Positions 41,717-50,712 of a DNA stretch of 64,000 nucleotides are shown in pieces. The notes beneath the pieces are model-generated. The model was not told where the DNA came from. It worked only from the letters and a program-made list of their open reading frames with translations, and ran no database searches. A program made the translations under genes and the position numbers. Source of the DNA: DAOTWA01 sp963702935 (lineage in GTDB: Bacteria; Chloroflexota; Anaerolineae; Anaerolineales; Anaerolineaceae); the NCBI GenBank assembly GCA_963702935.1, contig OY969772.1, positions 3,472,001 through 3,536,000 on the forward strand, in the 5' to 3' direction. Every line of letters begins with the position of its first letter. The stretch's first letter is position 1.

Positions 41717-42810
41717 GGGCTTTGGGGCGTGAAATTGCCTTCAGGGGCAGGCGGGAGCGCCAGGCTGAAGAGGTCCTTGCCCTTGAAGGTGAAGTAACTG
41801 ATCCTGCCCGGATCGATGCGGATGTCCTGTTTATAGACGACCTCCTGGTAGGTCAGCCAGACGGTGTATTCCCCGGCCGGCAGGTCGCTCAGGGCCATAT
41901 TTTCCTGATAATAATCGTCGCTGTAAATCGCGGTAGGGCCGTAGGTGCGCACTACCCAGAAATTGCTGTTCTCCTTGGATTTGACCAGCACTTCCATCGC
42001 GCTGATCAGGCTGCCGTCGGAATTCATGATCCGTCCGGCCAGCACTCCCCAGCCCTGGGGCGGAGCCAGCCACAGCTCGGGGTTGCGGGTGGAGAAGAAA
42101 TTGTTATCCTCCACGCGGACTTCGAAGTGCAGGTGCGGTCCGGTGGTGTTACCGGTGTCGCCGACCAGGCCGATCTGCTCCCCCACATCCACGCGCTGGT
42201 TGACGGTCACGTCGATCTGGCTCATGTGCGCATAGACAGTGTATAAGCGCTTCCCTTGATAGCCGAAATCGTGGCGGATAGCAACCGCTAGGCCGTAAGG
42301 GGCCTCGGGATTGCTGGTGCCTGAGAACAAGCCGTATCCGGCCCAGACTACTTTACCGGCGGCGGCGGCCAGCACAGGCGTCCCCATCGGCGCGTCGATG
42401 TCGATGCCTGTGTGGACGATGTTGTCTGTGCCGGGAAAGATACCCCCGTAGCGATAGTCAGCCAGGGGCCAGTTGACTTCGTCTGCCGCGATGGGGCGGC
42501 GGAAATAGAAGTGGTCGTAGGGGGTCAGCGCCCAGGGTACATCGTAGAGGGGTGGGCGCCAGGCGGATTTTGGAGGGGGACCCTGGGTGGGGAAGGTGAA
42601 ACGCAGCGCATCCCCGTCTCCGGTGGGGGGAAGCGGGGCGAGGGCCTCGGGCGGGTCGGGCTGTGTGGGAGAGAGCTGCGGGGCCGGTGTTGGCGTAGCC
42701 TCCTGCGGCGGGGCCGCCGCCTGAACGACCGCGGCGGCGACCTTTTCTCCATTCAAGGAATTGCTTTTGAGCGCAAAAATATTCGTGTTGATGCAGCCCG
42801 ATAACAGCAT
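41713..42810 (-). CDS. M23 (LytM-type) peptidase lipoprotein, signal peptide frameshifted
   Basis: A 365-residue open part. The M23 zinc site is HTGIDIDAP, with YAHMSQ and GPHLHFEVR (HxH). A C-terminal Ig/PEGA-like part of about 110 residues follows. The open part begins MLLSGC, too short for a signal. One base upstream in the other frame, an ATG at 42874 reads MKAHPLPPKLRVAGLLL, and after removal of one A near 42826 it joins LSAMLLSGC to make a perfect lipoprotein signal of a 386-residue protein. That ATG overlaps the stop of the TolB-like gene (ATGA). It likely cuts or remodels cell-wall cross-links. Confidence 0.84.
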   Translation of the reverse strand: MLLSGCINTNIFALKSNSLNGEKVAAAVVQAAAPPQEATPTPAPQLSPTQPDPPEALAPLPPTGDGDALRFTFPTQGPPPKSAWRPPLYDVPWALTPYDHFYFRRPIAADEVNWPLADYRYGGIFPGTDNIVHTGIDIDAPMGTPVLAAAAGKVVWAGYGLFSGTSNPEAPYGLAVAIRHDFGYQGKRLYTVYAHMSQIDVTVNQRVDVGEQIGLVGDTGNTTGPHLHFEVRVEDNNFFSTRNPELWLAPPQGWGVLAGRIMNSDGSLISAMEVLVKSKENSNFWVVRTYGPTAIYSDDYYQENMALSDLPAGEYTVWLTYQEVVYKQDIRIDPGRISYFTFKGKDLFSLALPPAPEGNFTPQSP

Positions 42811-42870
42811 GGCGCTCAGAACTCAATAGAAGACCTGCGACCCGTAGCTTTGGGGGAAGAGGGTGTGCTT

Positions 42871-44772
42871 TCATGGGATGGGCGTCCAGGTGGGTCGTCG
42901 AGTAGGGGTGATGGTTGGCGTCGGTGTAGGCGTCGCCGTGCGCGGCCTGAGCCACCACGGTGTGTTGGTCGGAGTGGGCGAAGGCGGAACGACTTCGGTA
43001 GGCGTCTCCAGGGCTTCGGGTGGATAAATTTCCAGCATGGCCGACTTCCAATCCAGGCTGCTGCCGGCAACCAGCTCGTTGAAGCGCGTGCCGGGATAGT
43101 AGGTGCGCCAGTCGATGAGCGCCGGCAGCCGCACCCAGCCATATTGAGCGGCCAGGTCGGTCAGGTCGATCCAGTATCCCGCCGGGATGGGCTGGACTGG
43201 GCTGCCTCCCTGCTCATACTCTTGCGGGTCGCCGGAATAACGGGCGTTCAGATCCCAGGTCAATTCGTGGATGGGCGCTCCCTGGGAGCCATCCTGATAG
43301 CGAGCCTTCAGGAAGATGCGCCAATAAACCTGGGAGCCATAGTCTTCGCGCGCGACGACCAGCCAACCGGCGTTCATCGGCGCCTGATCCAGGGCGATGG
43401 CGCGACCGGTATATAGCCAGTCTTCCCCCAGACCGGGCGCCAGGGGTGCCGTCAGCGGCACGTAAGCGTTTTCCAGGCTGGCCAGGTAATCCCAGCCGGC
43501 CTCTGCCGCCACGCGGCCCCGCAGGGCGTTGAAGGATTCGTCCACCAGGTCGTTTAGCATGGCGTACGGTGCGGTCACGTCCTTCAAATCGACCAATCCC
43601 ATGCGCCCGGCCGGGCCTTCCGGATGGGGAGTCACGGCGGGCTGCCACAGGGGGGCCGGGTTGGCGGCGCCCGCGCGCAGGTAAACGTCGGAAAGCGGGG
43701 CCGGCAGGCTGGCGTTCTTCCAGTCCATACCGTGCAGGCTCCCCGAGACTGCCACGGGAGGTAAGACCAGCTCGCCGGAGGCAGTCGCGTAGGCGGCCAG
43801 GTAGGTATTATTGGGGTCTTGCAAGCGGGTGATGATCAGGCTGCCGTCCGGGCTCCAGACGGGCCAATCCCCGTCGCCGAAGCGGCGGGCGGGCTGGTCG
43901 GGTTGGCGGCTATCCCACAGGTTGAGGCTGGTCATGCCGTCTTGAGTGGAGGCCCAGGCGAGGGTATTGCCGTCCGGCGACCAGGCGGGGTGCTCCTGAT
44001 TCGCGTTGGGCTCCTGGCTGAGCAGCTTGAAGCGGTTGTCTACGTTGTCCAGATCAGCCAGCCAGACTTGATCGGTGCCGGTGCGATTCGAGACGAAGGC
44101 GATCTGGCGCCCCTGCGGCGCCCAGGCAGGGTCGAAGTCTGCCCCCGGATCGTCTGTGACGCGGATGGCCGGCTGGGAGAGGTCTTCCAGGGAGAGAATG
44201 TAGATCTCCAGGTTGTTATCCACGTACGATTCGAAGGCCAGCCAGCGCCCATCCGGCGACCAGGTGGGGTTAGCGTCGTACGCAGCCGTGTCGGTCAAAC
44301 GCGTGGTCTGGCCGCTGGCCAGATTCAGCAGGAACAGGTCGAAATAGCCATTGGCTTTCGAGCTGAAGGCCACCTGGGTGCCATCTGGGCTGAGGGCCGG
44401 GGTGATATCGTCCCAGGGCTGGTTGGTCAGGCGGGTGAGGGGCAGTCCCTGGGGCCGGTAGGCAAACAGGTGCGCGTAAGCGCCGTCCTGGAGGGAGAGC
44501 ACCATCAAACCCTGTGAGAGCGGCCCGTCGAGGTTGGAAGCTGCGATGGCTGCCACGGGCTGCGGGGGCGCCTGGGTGTCGGTGGGGGTTTGGGTAGGGG
44601 AAAGGGTCGCGGTCAGAGTAGACGTGGCCGCCGCAGTGGGGGTCGTCGAGACCAATAAGCTTTTTTGGAGGATAGGCCATCCCAAGCCGATTAACGCCAA
44701 AACACTAATGGTAAGGAGGATCAGAACACTCTGGTGACTCAGGACAGACCTATTTGATGCGGAGTTTTGCAT
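42871..44772 (-). CDS. Membrane-anchored TolB-like beta-propeller protein
   Basis: A 633-residue protein. An N-terminal membrane segment (about residues 12-35) anchors it, followed by a Thr/Pro-rich spacer. Residues about 75-400 hold PD40/WD40-like repeats with the pattern WSPDG (for example NPTWSPDGRWLAF, HPAWSPDGNTLAW). The last 200 residues form another domain with DWRTYYPGTRFNEL that I do not recognise. It is outside the cytoplasm by topology. It is cotranscribed with two M23 peptidase genes, which suggests envelope work. No Pal-type partner is seen. Confidence 0.83.
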   Translation of the reverse strand: MQNSASNRSVLSHQSVLILLTISVLALIGLGWPILQKSLLVSTTPTAAATSTLTATLSPTQTPTDTQAPPQPVAAIAASNLDGPLSQGLMVLSLQDGAYAHLFAYRPQGLPLTRLTNQPWDDITPALSPDGTQVAFSSKANGYFDLFLLNLASGQTTRLTDTAAYDANPTWSPDGRWLAFESYVDNNLEIYILSLEDLSQPAIRVTDDPGADFDPAWAPQGRQIAFVSNRTGTDQVWLADLDNVDNRFKLLSQEPNANQEHPAWSPDGNTLAWASTQDGMTSLNLWDSRQPDQPARRFGDGDWPVWSPDGSLIITRLQDPNNTYLAAYATASGELVLPPVAVSGSLHGMDWKNASLPAPLSDVYLRAGAANPAPLWQPAVTPHPEGPAGRMGLVDLKDVTAPYAMLNDLVDESFNALRGRVAAEAGWDYLASLENAYVPLTAPLAPGLGEDWLYTGRAIALDQAPMNAGWLVVAREDYGSQVYWRIFLKARYQDGSQGAPIHELTWDLNARYSGDPQEYEQGGSPVQPIPAGYWIDLTDLAAQYGWVRLPALIDWRTYYPGTRFNELVAGSSLDWKSAMLEIYPPEALETPTEVVPPSPTPTNTPWWLRPRTATPTPTPTITPTRRPTWTPIP

Positions 44773-44880
44773 GAGGCAGTTGCCGGTTCTCTACGATGAG
44801 GCAGGAGGGCAAAGTGAGCAGCGATAAATGCCGTTTATTGATCCGCTTTGCATTATTTACCGATTGTACAAGCTTTCGTC

Positions 44881-44909
44881 ATTGTAGCATGTCGAACAGG
44901 GCAAGTCAA
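44881..44909 (-). promoter_or_regulatory. Promoter of the TolB-like/M23 pair
   Basis: Minus strand: TTGACT (44909-44904), 17 bases, TACAAT (44886-44881), 109 bases before the start at 44772. The rest of 44773-44964 shows no gene. Confidence 0.6.
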
Positions 44910-44964
44910 CGCCGCCCGGCTTCAAAGCAGTTTGCAATTTTATTAGGTGCTCGAGGGGAAGGAA

Positions 44965-45861
44965 TTAATTTTCTGGCGTTGCGGCCGGGTGGGGCGTCGA
45001 AAGGGAGACTTCGCCGAACAGGCTCAGGGGATCGATGAGCTGGAAAGCGCCGCTCACCCGCCAGGCGCAGTAGTTGCGCATCTCTTGAGGGGTGGCCTGG
45101 TTGTTGTAATGGGACATGCCGATGAAGCTGGCTCCGCCCGGCCCGACGCGCGTTTCCAGGTGCAGGTGGAGATTCACGGAGGCGCCGCTCGTGCCAACGC
45201 CGCCGATCTTCTGGCCGCATTTTACCGCGTCGCCCGGCTTGAGCGTCGAGGGCGCTTGCATGTGGGCGTAAAGCACGTAAAGGGAACGGTTTTCCATGTC
45301 CCAGGCCGGATCCAGGGTGGGGAGGGGGCAGGTCAGGCTGGAGCTGGGCGGGATCAGGCCGGTGGGCTGCGGGAGGTTGAGCTGGGCGAGGTAAGCCGGC
45401 GGCAGGTCTTGCAGGGGCGTCTCGATGATGATCATGTTGCCGTAGGGTGGGCGGTCATCGATCACGGTGGAGACGGTGCCGTCCAGAACCGCATAGATGC
45501 CCAAGCCGAGCATGGTGGTGTGGCTGCCGCGGCGATAATAGGCCAAATCCACGCCGTGATGGCCGTCGTCCTGGCCGGGCCTGGGTGGGTCGTAGGGATT
45601 GGTGACGATGTCGGGCAGATCCTGAATGCTCATATCCTCCAGGGGCGAGCACACCTGCAGGGCGGCGGGCGCCGGAGGAGAAGACGTTTCGGTCGCGAGG
45701 AGCCCCATCGCAGTGGCAGACGGGGCGGGGGTGGTGGAAGGCACCTGGTTTATGGCGGCCGTGGGGGGCGGCGAGAAGGTGGAGGTGGGGATAGGTGAAG
45801 CTGTAGCGGAGCAGGCGCTCAGAAAAATGAGCAGCACCAGCAGGAGGGCGGCGTTTCTCAA
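44965..45861 (-). CDS. M23 (LytM-type) peptidase lipoprotein
   Basis: A 298-residue lipoprotein with the signal MRNAALLLVLLIFLSACS and a Ser/Pro/Thr tether. The zinc site is HHGVDLAYYR with Asp, then YAHMQAP and LHLHLETR. The order HxxxD ... HxH is complete, so activity is likely, although many LytM proteins of this type only regulate amidases. It lies between a small hypothetical gene and the TolB-like gene on the same strand. It is shorter than the M23 protein at 41713 and not closely alike. Confidence 0.88.
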   Translation of the reverse strand: MRNAALLLVLLIFLSACSATASPIPTSTFSPPPTAAINQVPSTTPAPSATAMGLLATETSSPPAPAALQVCSPLEDMSIQDLPDIVTNPYDPPRPGQDDGHHGVDLAYYRRGSHTTMLGLGIYAVLDGTVSTVIDDRPPYGNMIIIETPLQDLPPAYLAQLNLPQPTGLIPPSSSLTCPLPTLDPAWDMENRSLYVLYAHMQAPSTLKPGDAVKCGQKIGGVGTSGASVNLHLHLETRVGPGGASFIGMSHYNNQATPQEMRNYCAWRVSGAFQLIDPLSLFGEVSLSTPHPAATPEN

Positions 45862-45864
45862 AAT

Positions 45865-45901
45865 GCCCTCATCCCTGCCCTTCTCCCGGCGGGAGAGGAG
45901 A
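45865..45901. repeat. Short palindromic repeat (CCCTCATCCC/TCTCCC family)
   Basis: GCCCTCATCCCTGCCC is followed by TCTCCC-ggc-GGGAGA (45882-45896). It resembles a widespread dispersed repeat of the form CCCTCAcCCC...CTCTCCC. It covers the junction between the M23 gene and the end of the next minus-strand gene, whose last residues it encodes. Confidence 0.5.
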
Positions 45902-46258
45902 TTGGCCGGGGGGGACGGGCAGCTCGAAAGCGGCTTCGATCTCTTTGCCGGCCTCTTCCTCCTGGTAATACAGACGCCCCATCAGCGTATAGACGCCGCC
46001 GCTGTGTTGGCCGCGCAGATGCATGGTGAACACCAGCTTGTGAGTCATGCTTTCGATGATCTTGACTTCCGCGACGTTCACGCCGTCAGGATCCAGGATT
46101 TGGAATTCAAAGTTTGGGCGCTCGCGGAAAGGCGTGACTTCGACGTGCACGCGGATACGCTGTCCGTCCGGCCAGGGCTCCGCTCGCATTTCGACGAAGC
46201 TCACCTGGTCGGGGGGCAGATAGTTCTCGTTCATCTCTGGGGGGTAGTTAAAGATCAT
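45869..46258 (-). CDS. Small hypothetical protein
   Basis: A 129-residue soluble protein of beta-rich composition with FEFQILDPDG and VYTLMGRLYY; it looks like a single Ig/beta-sandwich-like fold. It has no signal peptide. No family is recognised with certainty. The last 13 residues (GQSPLPPGEGQG) are encoded by the palindromic repeat at 45865-45901, so the true end may once have been different. SD is poor. The gene is between a hairpin and the M23 gene on the same strand. Confidence 0.65.
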   Translation of the reverse strand: MIFNYPPEMNENYLPPDQVSFVEMRAEPWPDGQRIRVHVEVTPFRERPNFEFQILDPDGVNVAEVKIIESMTHKLVFTMHLRGQHSGGVYTLMGRLYYQEEEAGKEIEAAFELPVPPGQSPLPPGEGQG

Positions 46259-46273
46259 GGCGGTATCCGACCA

Positions 46274-46309
46274 GACCCTAAAGGTTTACAAACCTTTAGG
46301 GTCTTTTTT
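46274..46309. terminator. Hairpin with T tract on the plus strand
   Basis: A 14-bp perfect stem (46274-46287 with 46290-46303, arm GACCCTAAAGGTTT) followed by TTTTTT on the plus strand. Both adjacent genes are on the minus strand, where no T tract follows. Its polarity is therefore opposite to the local genes; on the minus strand it could only act as an mRNA 3' stabiliser. Confidence 0.5.
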
Positions 46310-46312
46310 CTA

Positions 46313-46722
46313 TCAGGCGATGCGCCGGCATTCCATGTAAAAGCGTTTCTCTTTGGCTTCACCCATCGAGAAGGTCTTGCGCGGCAGGACGCCGTCCAGG
46401 ATCACCGTTTTGAACAAGTCACTCTTTTGCATGGCCGGCAGGTAGAAGCCGGCGTTGCCAGGTTGGACGCCCAGGCTGCGAACCACTTCTTCGCCGTGGA
46501 CGTAATCGATTTTTTCGGCGCTGCCCTGCTTGAGGAATTCATCCAGGAAGGCCTGCAAGCTGCCTACCGGCAAGTTCGAGGTGGGATGGGCGATCTGAAC
46601 CAGGCCAAATTCTCCCTGGCAGACGAAGCCAAACGCCTGGCCCTCCCCGGAGTAGCGGTCTACGCGTTGCACCATCTCGGCGAAGGTCAGGCCCGGGACG
46701 TAGGTGAAATCCTGCGCCAAAA
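46313..46722 (-). CDS. DUF1015-family protein, C-terminal part (frameshifted)
   Basis: This 135-residue frame begins AQDFTYVPGLTFAEMVQRVD and ends YMECRRIA. It is the natural end of the gene above, split by one extra base in an A4 run (plus strand 46719-46722). DUF1015 proteins typically end with PKSTFF or RKTFS-type segments, here VLPRKTFSMGEAKEKR. Not a separate gene. Confidence 0.75.
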
Positions 46723-47591
46723 TAGCCTTGCATACTCTGAATGACGTCGCTCTTCACGCCGAACAGGATGCGATGGATCGGCTCGAAATCCAGTCCGGCG
46801 TCGTGGACGTTTTCGATCTCGACCAGGGCGTAGCGGGCGGGATGATCCATGCCCACCTGAGCCTTCTTCTTCTCCCAAATGGCCTTGGCGGTGGCCAGAG
46901 AATGGTTGCCGTCGCCCATGGCGAACAACAGAACGCTCTTTTCGGGGCCGACGCCGTATTTGGCCTGGAAGCAGCCCGGATCGGCCAGCCCGGTCAGGGC
47001 CTGCACCACGCCCGCTTCAAGAGCCGGGTCGTCCACGCCGTAGCCGGCCAGGTGGCCGCTGCCCAGCATCAGGTCGAAATCGTACAGGGGGCGCAGCCGG
47101 GATTTGGCCGCGCACAGCGGCTCGATCACCGTACCGGCAGGGTCGTCTATCAGCACCAGGATGTGGGGCAGCTCGAGCAGAGCGCCTTCGCGTATCCTCA
47201 TGCGCGGCGGGAGGCGGTCCAGAATGGTGCCTTCTGTGGCGCGGATCAGGCTGGTGGAGCCCCGGTTATAGTCGTATTTCTCCAGGTCGAGGCAGAGCAT
47301 CAGGCCTTTGCGCGTCTTGCCCCCCACCGTGCGCTCCACGTAAATCAGTCCTTCGTGGGGCTGGAGGACGCCGCTCTCCAGATAAGAGTGCATGGCGCTC
47401 TGGGTGCTGGCCAGGCGTTTCTGCTCTTCTGGCGTTCCCAGGTAGACTTCAGGCAAGATCAGGTTATAAGTGGACGGAGAGTCTCCGACAAGCTGCTCCA
47501 CCTGGCTCCAATATTCGGGCTGTGAAGTGAACTGGTCGCAGGCGATCACCGCCCATTTACGTAGATCGATGCCCGTTTTTGGCAGCAACAC
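46539..47591 (-). CDS. DUF1015-family protein, N-terminal part (frameshifted)
   Basis: A large part of a DUF1015 protein (function not established, widespread in anaerobes). Family marks are KWAVIACDQFTSQPEYW, YVERTVGGKTRKGLML and FAMGDGNHSLATAKAIWE, with the GDGNHS motif. The frame changes at about 46720, after which the entry ending at 46313 carries on. At the other end, ATG at 47631 (MRI, then one extra base, then DDSIGVQVPQVLLPK) is the likely true start, behind AGGAGAG, so a second one-base insertion near 47624 is suspected. Repaired length about 438 residues. Confidence 0.8.
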   Translation of the reverse strand: MLLPKTGIDLRKWAVIACDQFTSQPEYWSQVEQLVGDSPSTYNLILPEVYLGTPEEQKRLASTQSAMHSYLESGVLQPHEGLIYVERTVGGKTRKGLMLCLDLEKYDYNRGSTSLIRATEGTILDRLPPRMRIREGALLELPHILVLIDDPAGTVIEPLCAAKSRLRPLYDFDLMLGSGHLAGYGVDDPALEAGVVQALTGLADPGCFQAKYGVGPEKSVLLFAMGDGNHSLATAKAIWEKKKAQVGMDHPARYALVEIENVHDAGLDFEPIHRILFGVKSDVIQSMQGYFGAGFHLRPGPDLRRDGATRRPLLRGGPGVWLRLPGRIWPGSDRPSHLELAGRQLAGLPG

Positions 47592-47717
47592 CTGTGGAAC
47601 CTGAACGCCGATCGAATCATCAGATTCTCATACTGTGATGACCTCTCCTTGGAGTTGTTTAACCGCCCCCTTATTTTACCAAAACTATTGAGAGAGGAAG
47701 GGGCATCCTTGGGGAGA

Positions 47718-48566
47718 TTACATGCCTGCCAGGTAAGTCAGCCCAACCGTGCCTGGGCCAACGTGCGTTCCCAGCACCGGGCTGAGCTCTGTCACGAAGC
47801 TCTCCACCGGGGAAAAGCGTTGGCTGGCCGCCGCCAGGAGCTCTGTGGCTTCTTGCGGGGCATTCGCGTGAAAAGTCGCCAGGCGCACGGGCGAGCTGCC
47901 AGCGATGCGCTCCTCGACCAGGTCGAGCAGGCGCTCGAATGCCCTGCGCTTCGAGCGAACGCGCTCTACCGCGTCTACGCGACCGTCCTTGACCTCCAGG
48001 ATAGGCTTGAGGTCGAGCATGGTGCCCAGGAAACGCGCGCCCCCGCCGATCCTGCCGCCTCGATGCAGGAACTCCAGCGTGTCGACCACGAAAAACACGC
48101 CGGTGTTTTGGCTGGATTTTGCGACGATGGAGCGACATTCTTCCAGGCCGGCGCCATCCGCGGCGGCTCGGGCGGCCAGCAATACCTGGTAGCCCATCGC
48201 CATGGCGGTGGTGCGCGAATCGAAGATCTCGATCTTGAGTTCCGGGAGCAGGGCTTTGGCCTGGTTGGCCGACTGCATCGTTCCGGACAGGTCGGAAGAA
48301 ATCAGCACGCACAGGATTTCGTATCCCTGTCTCGACAGCTCACCGAAGAGGTTGATCAAGTGGCTCGGAGAGACCTGCAAAGTGGTTGGCATAGTTTTGG
48401 CCGTTTCTAGGCGGGTGTAGAATTGGCCTGGCTGAATATCGATGCCATCCAGATAGGTCTCGTCTCCCCAAATCAATATTTGCGGCGCGACCCGGATCGG
48501 TAAAGTTTTCAAAAGATCTTCGGGAATTGTAGCGGTGCTATCTGTAACGATGGCGACTTTGGCCAT
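47718..48566 (-). CDS. degV: DegV-family fatty-acid-binding protein
   Basis: A 282-residue protein starting MAKVAIVTDSTATIPEDL after AGGAGGA. DegV/FakB proteins bind a fatty acid between two domains and offer it to the kinase FakA. Motifs visible are TSQPS-like VSPSHLINLF, SSDLSGTMQSA (fatty-acid carboxylate loop) and DSRTTAMAMGYQV. No fakA is in the window. The upstream 140 bases in the same frame are not used because of the well-placed SD. Confidence 0.9.
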   Translation of the reverse strand: MAKVAIVTDSTATIPEDLLKTLPIRVAPQILIWGDETYLDGIDIQPGQFYTRLETAKTMPTTLQVSPSHLINLFGELSRQGYEILCVLISSDLSGTMQSANQAKALLPELKIEIFDSRTTAMAMGYQVLLAARAAADGAGLEECRSIVAKSSQNTGVFFVVDTLEFLHRGGRIGGGARFLGTMLDLKPILEVKDGRVDAVERVRSKRRAFERLLDLVEERIAGSSPVRLATFHANAPQEATELLAAASQRFSPVESFVTELSPVLGTHVGPGTVGLTYLAGM

Positions 48567-48853
48567 AATTTCCTCCTGCGAAGGGATTTTCCGAAAGGGG
48601 AATAATATCGGGTAAAATAGAGAATCGATTAACCGGAATTGTATAACCCTTTGGAATATAAAAAGTTGCGCTGATTTTTGTGGGACTATCGTACTCTGAT
48701 TGTCTGATTTGTTGGGCAAAAACCTTATTAATGAAAACCCTACAGCCAGACCTTGACCATTCCTGCCTTACAGGCTAAAATCCTAGCGCCAGGTGGGGTT
48801 TACACCCGGCTATTATAATGTAAAACCTGAGCGGAAAAACAGATAGGGTATTT
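48567..48853. other. Divergent intergenic region between degV and ffh
   Basis: About 290 bases without a gene. TATAAT occurs at 48814-48819, 34 bases before ffh, but with no matching -35. I see no strong hairpin or repeat. Confidence 0.5.
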
Positions 48854-50176
48854 GTGTTTGAGAATCTGACCCAACGATTGAATGGAGTCTTCCAACAATT
48901 GAGGCGCCGAGGAAAGCTTTCGGAAGCCGATGTCGACGTTGCTATGCGCGAGGTGCGCCTGGCGTTGTTGGAAGCGGATGTGCATTACACCGTTGTGAAG
49001 GATTTCGTCAACCGGGTGCGGACTCGCGCCATCGGCGTAGAAGTCTCGCGTGCGCTCAATCCGGCTCAGCAGGTCATCAAGATCGTCAACGACGAATTGA
49101 TCGCCACGTTGGGCGAGCCGGCGCGGCTAAACCTGAGCGGCGCCAGGCCGAGGGTCATCCTGATGGTGGGCCTGCAAGGCTCAGGCAAGACGACCGCCGC
49201 CGGCAAGCTGGCCAGGCTGCTGCGTGGACAGGGAGAGCGCGTCCTGTTGGTGGCGGCTGACCCTTACCGTCCGGCTGCCATCAAACAGCTCGAAACGCTG
49301 GGCGAGCGCATCGGTGTGCCTGTGTTTACCCAGCCTGACGTGCTGCCCCCCGAGCTGGCCGCTCGCGCCTACGACCAGGCGCAAAAGGGCGGGGTCAGCG
49401 TGGTGATTGTGGATACCGCCGGGCGCTCCCAGCTCGACGACGACTTGATGAATGAGCTGCGCGCCATCAGCAAGCGGGTGCCCGTCGCAGAAGTGCTGTT
49501 AGTCGTAGACGCCATGATCGGCCAGGAGGCTCTGCACGTCGCCGAGGGCTTCCGGGATACGGTTTCTCTGACCGGCCTGGTGCTGACCAAGATGGACGGC
49601 GACGCGCGCGGCGGCGCGGCCATCTCCATCCGGGCGGTGACCGGCGTCCCAATCAAGCTTTTGGGCACCGGCGAGGCCCTGGACGCGTTGGAAGTCTATA
49701 ACCCGGAGCGGATGGCCTCACGCATCCTGGGCATGGGAGATGTCCTCGGCCTGATCGAAAAAGCCGAATCGGCCATGGACGAAAAGCTCACCAAAGAGCA
49801 GGCCGATAAGATGATGTCGGGCCAGTTCAACCTGGAAGATTTTGCCCAGCAGCTCCGCCAGGTGCGCAAGATGGGGCCGCTCAGCCAGATCATGGAGATG
49901 CTGCCGGGAAACCTGGGCCAGGCTGCGCGCGGAATTTCACCGGATGACGCTGAAAAACAGCTCAAGCTCACGGAAGCCATCATCAATTCGATGACGTCCC
50001 AGGAGCGCCGCCACCCCGACATCTTGAACGCCAGCCGTCGGCGCAGGATCGCGCGCGGCTCGGGAACCGAGGTGATGGTGGTCAACCGGGTGCTCAAGCA
50101 GTTCCGTGAGGCCCAGCGCCTGATGAAAACTTTGCAAAAATCGGGCAAACGCGGCTTGCCGCGCTTGTTTGGTTAG
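48854..50176 (+). CDS. ffh: Signal recognition particle protein Ffh
   Basis: A 440-residue SRP54-type GTPase that takes nascent membrane proteins to FtsY with 4.5S RNA. The N domain starts MFENLTQRLNGVF from GTG at 48854. The G domain has GLQGSGKTT, DTAGRSQLDDDL and TKMDGDARGG. The M domain is methionine-rich (MGPLSQIMEMLPG) and ends with the RNA-binding ERRHPDILNASRRRRIARGSG. It leads the common gene order ffh-rpsP-khpA-rimM. Confidence 0.95.
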   Translation: MFENLTQRLNGVFQQLRRRGKLSEADVDVAMREVRLALLEADVHYTVVKDFVNRVRTRAIGVEVSRALNPAQQVIKIVNDELIATLGEPARLNLSGARPRVILMVGLQGSGKTTAAGKLARLLRGQGERVLLVAADPYRPAAIKQLETLGERIGVPVFTQPDVLPPELAARAYDQAQKGGVSVVIVDTAGRSQLDDDLMNELRAISKRVPVAEVLLVVDAMIGQEALHVAEGFRDTVSLTGLVLTKMDGDARGGAAISIRAVTGVPIKLLGTGEALDALEVYNPERMASRILGMGDVLGLIEKAESAMDEKLTKEQADKMMSGQFNLEDFAQQLRQVRKMGPLSQIMEMLPGNLGQAARGISPDDAEKQLKLTEAIINSMTSQERRHPDILNASRRRRIARGSGTEVMVVNRVLKQFREAQRLMKTLQKSGKRGLPRLFG

Positions 50177-50294
50177 CCTGAGAAGGACTTTGAGATCTGC
50201 GCTTCCTTCAGCGCCCTCAGTCTCATCCGCTTTCGATGGCACTTTTGGACACTTAATAACATCTAATTGAGATAACAAGAGGAGATTGAACTCA

Positions 50295-50642
50295 ATGGTT
50301 CGCATTCGTTTGCGCCGTGTCGGCCAGAAAGGCCAACCCAGCTACCGTATTGTCGCAGCGGACAAAGAAAGCCCACGCGACGGCCGATTTCTGGAAATTG
50401 TTGGATTTTATAATCCCCGCACTCATCCCTCCACGCTGAATCTGAAAGAAGATCGCATTTTTGATTGGCTGAGCAAGGGTGCCCAGCCCAGCGAGTCGGT
50501 GGTGCAAATCTTCAACAGTGTAGGTTTGATGGAACGCTTTACCCGCTTGAAAGCCGGCAAATCGGCGGACGTCTTGAAGACGGAAGCCGACGCCTTTTAC
50601 GCCAAGCGGGTCGTCGATCCAAAGACTACCCACGCGAAATAG
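50295..50642 (+). CDS. rpsP: 30S ribosomal protein S16
   Basis: A 115-residue protein with the S16 start MVRIRLRRVGQKGQPSYRIV and FLEIVGFYNPRTHP. ATG at 50295 lies ten bases after GAGGAG; the TTG at 50286 is too close to that SD. S16 assists early small-subunit assembly. The tail beyond about residue 80 is longer than E. coli S16 (82 residues) but common outside Proteobacteria. Confidence 0.95.
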   Translation: MVRIRLRRVGQKGQPSYRIVAADKESPRDGRFLEIVGFYNPRTHPSTLNLKEDRIFDWLSKGAQPSESVVQIFNSVGLMERFTRLKAGKSADVLKTEADAFYAKRVVDPKTTHAK

Positions 50643-50678
50643 GGCCAGAGCCAACACCAATCGTGCGCTCTAAGGGTG

Positions 50679-50712
50679 GGGTATACCGGCTTCTACGGAG
50701 GCAGGTATACCC
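50679..50712 (+). promoter_or_regulatory. Inverted repeat between rpsP and khpA
   Basis: GGGTATACC (50679-50687) and GGTATACCC (50704-50712) form a 9-bp stem with a 16-base loop, 37 bases after the rpsP stop and 31 before the khpA start. No T tract follows. It could be a processing site that sets the ratio of S16 to the downstream proteins. Confidence 0.4.
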
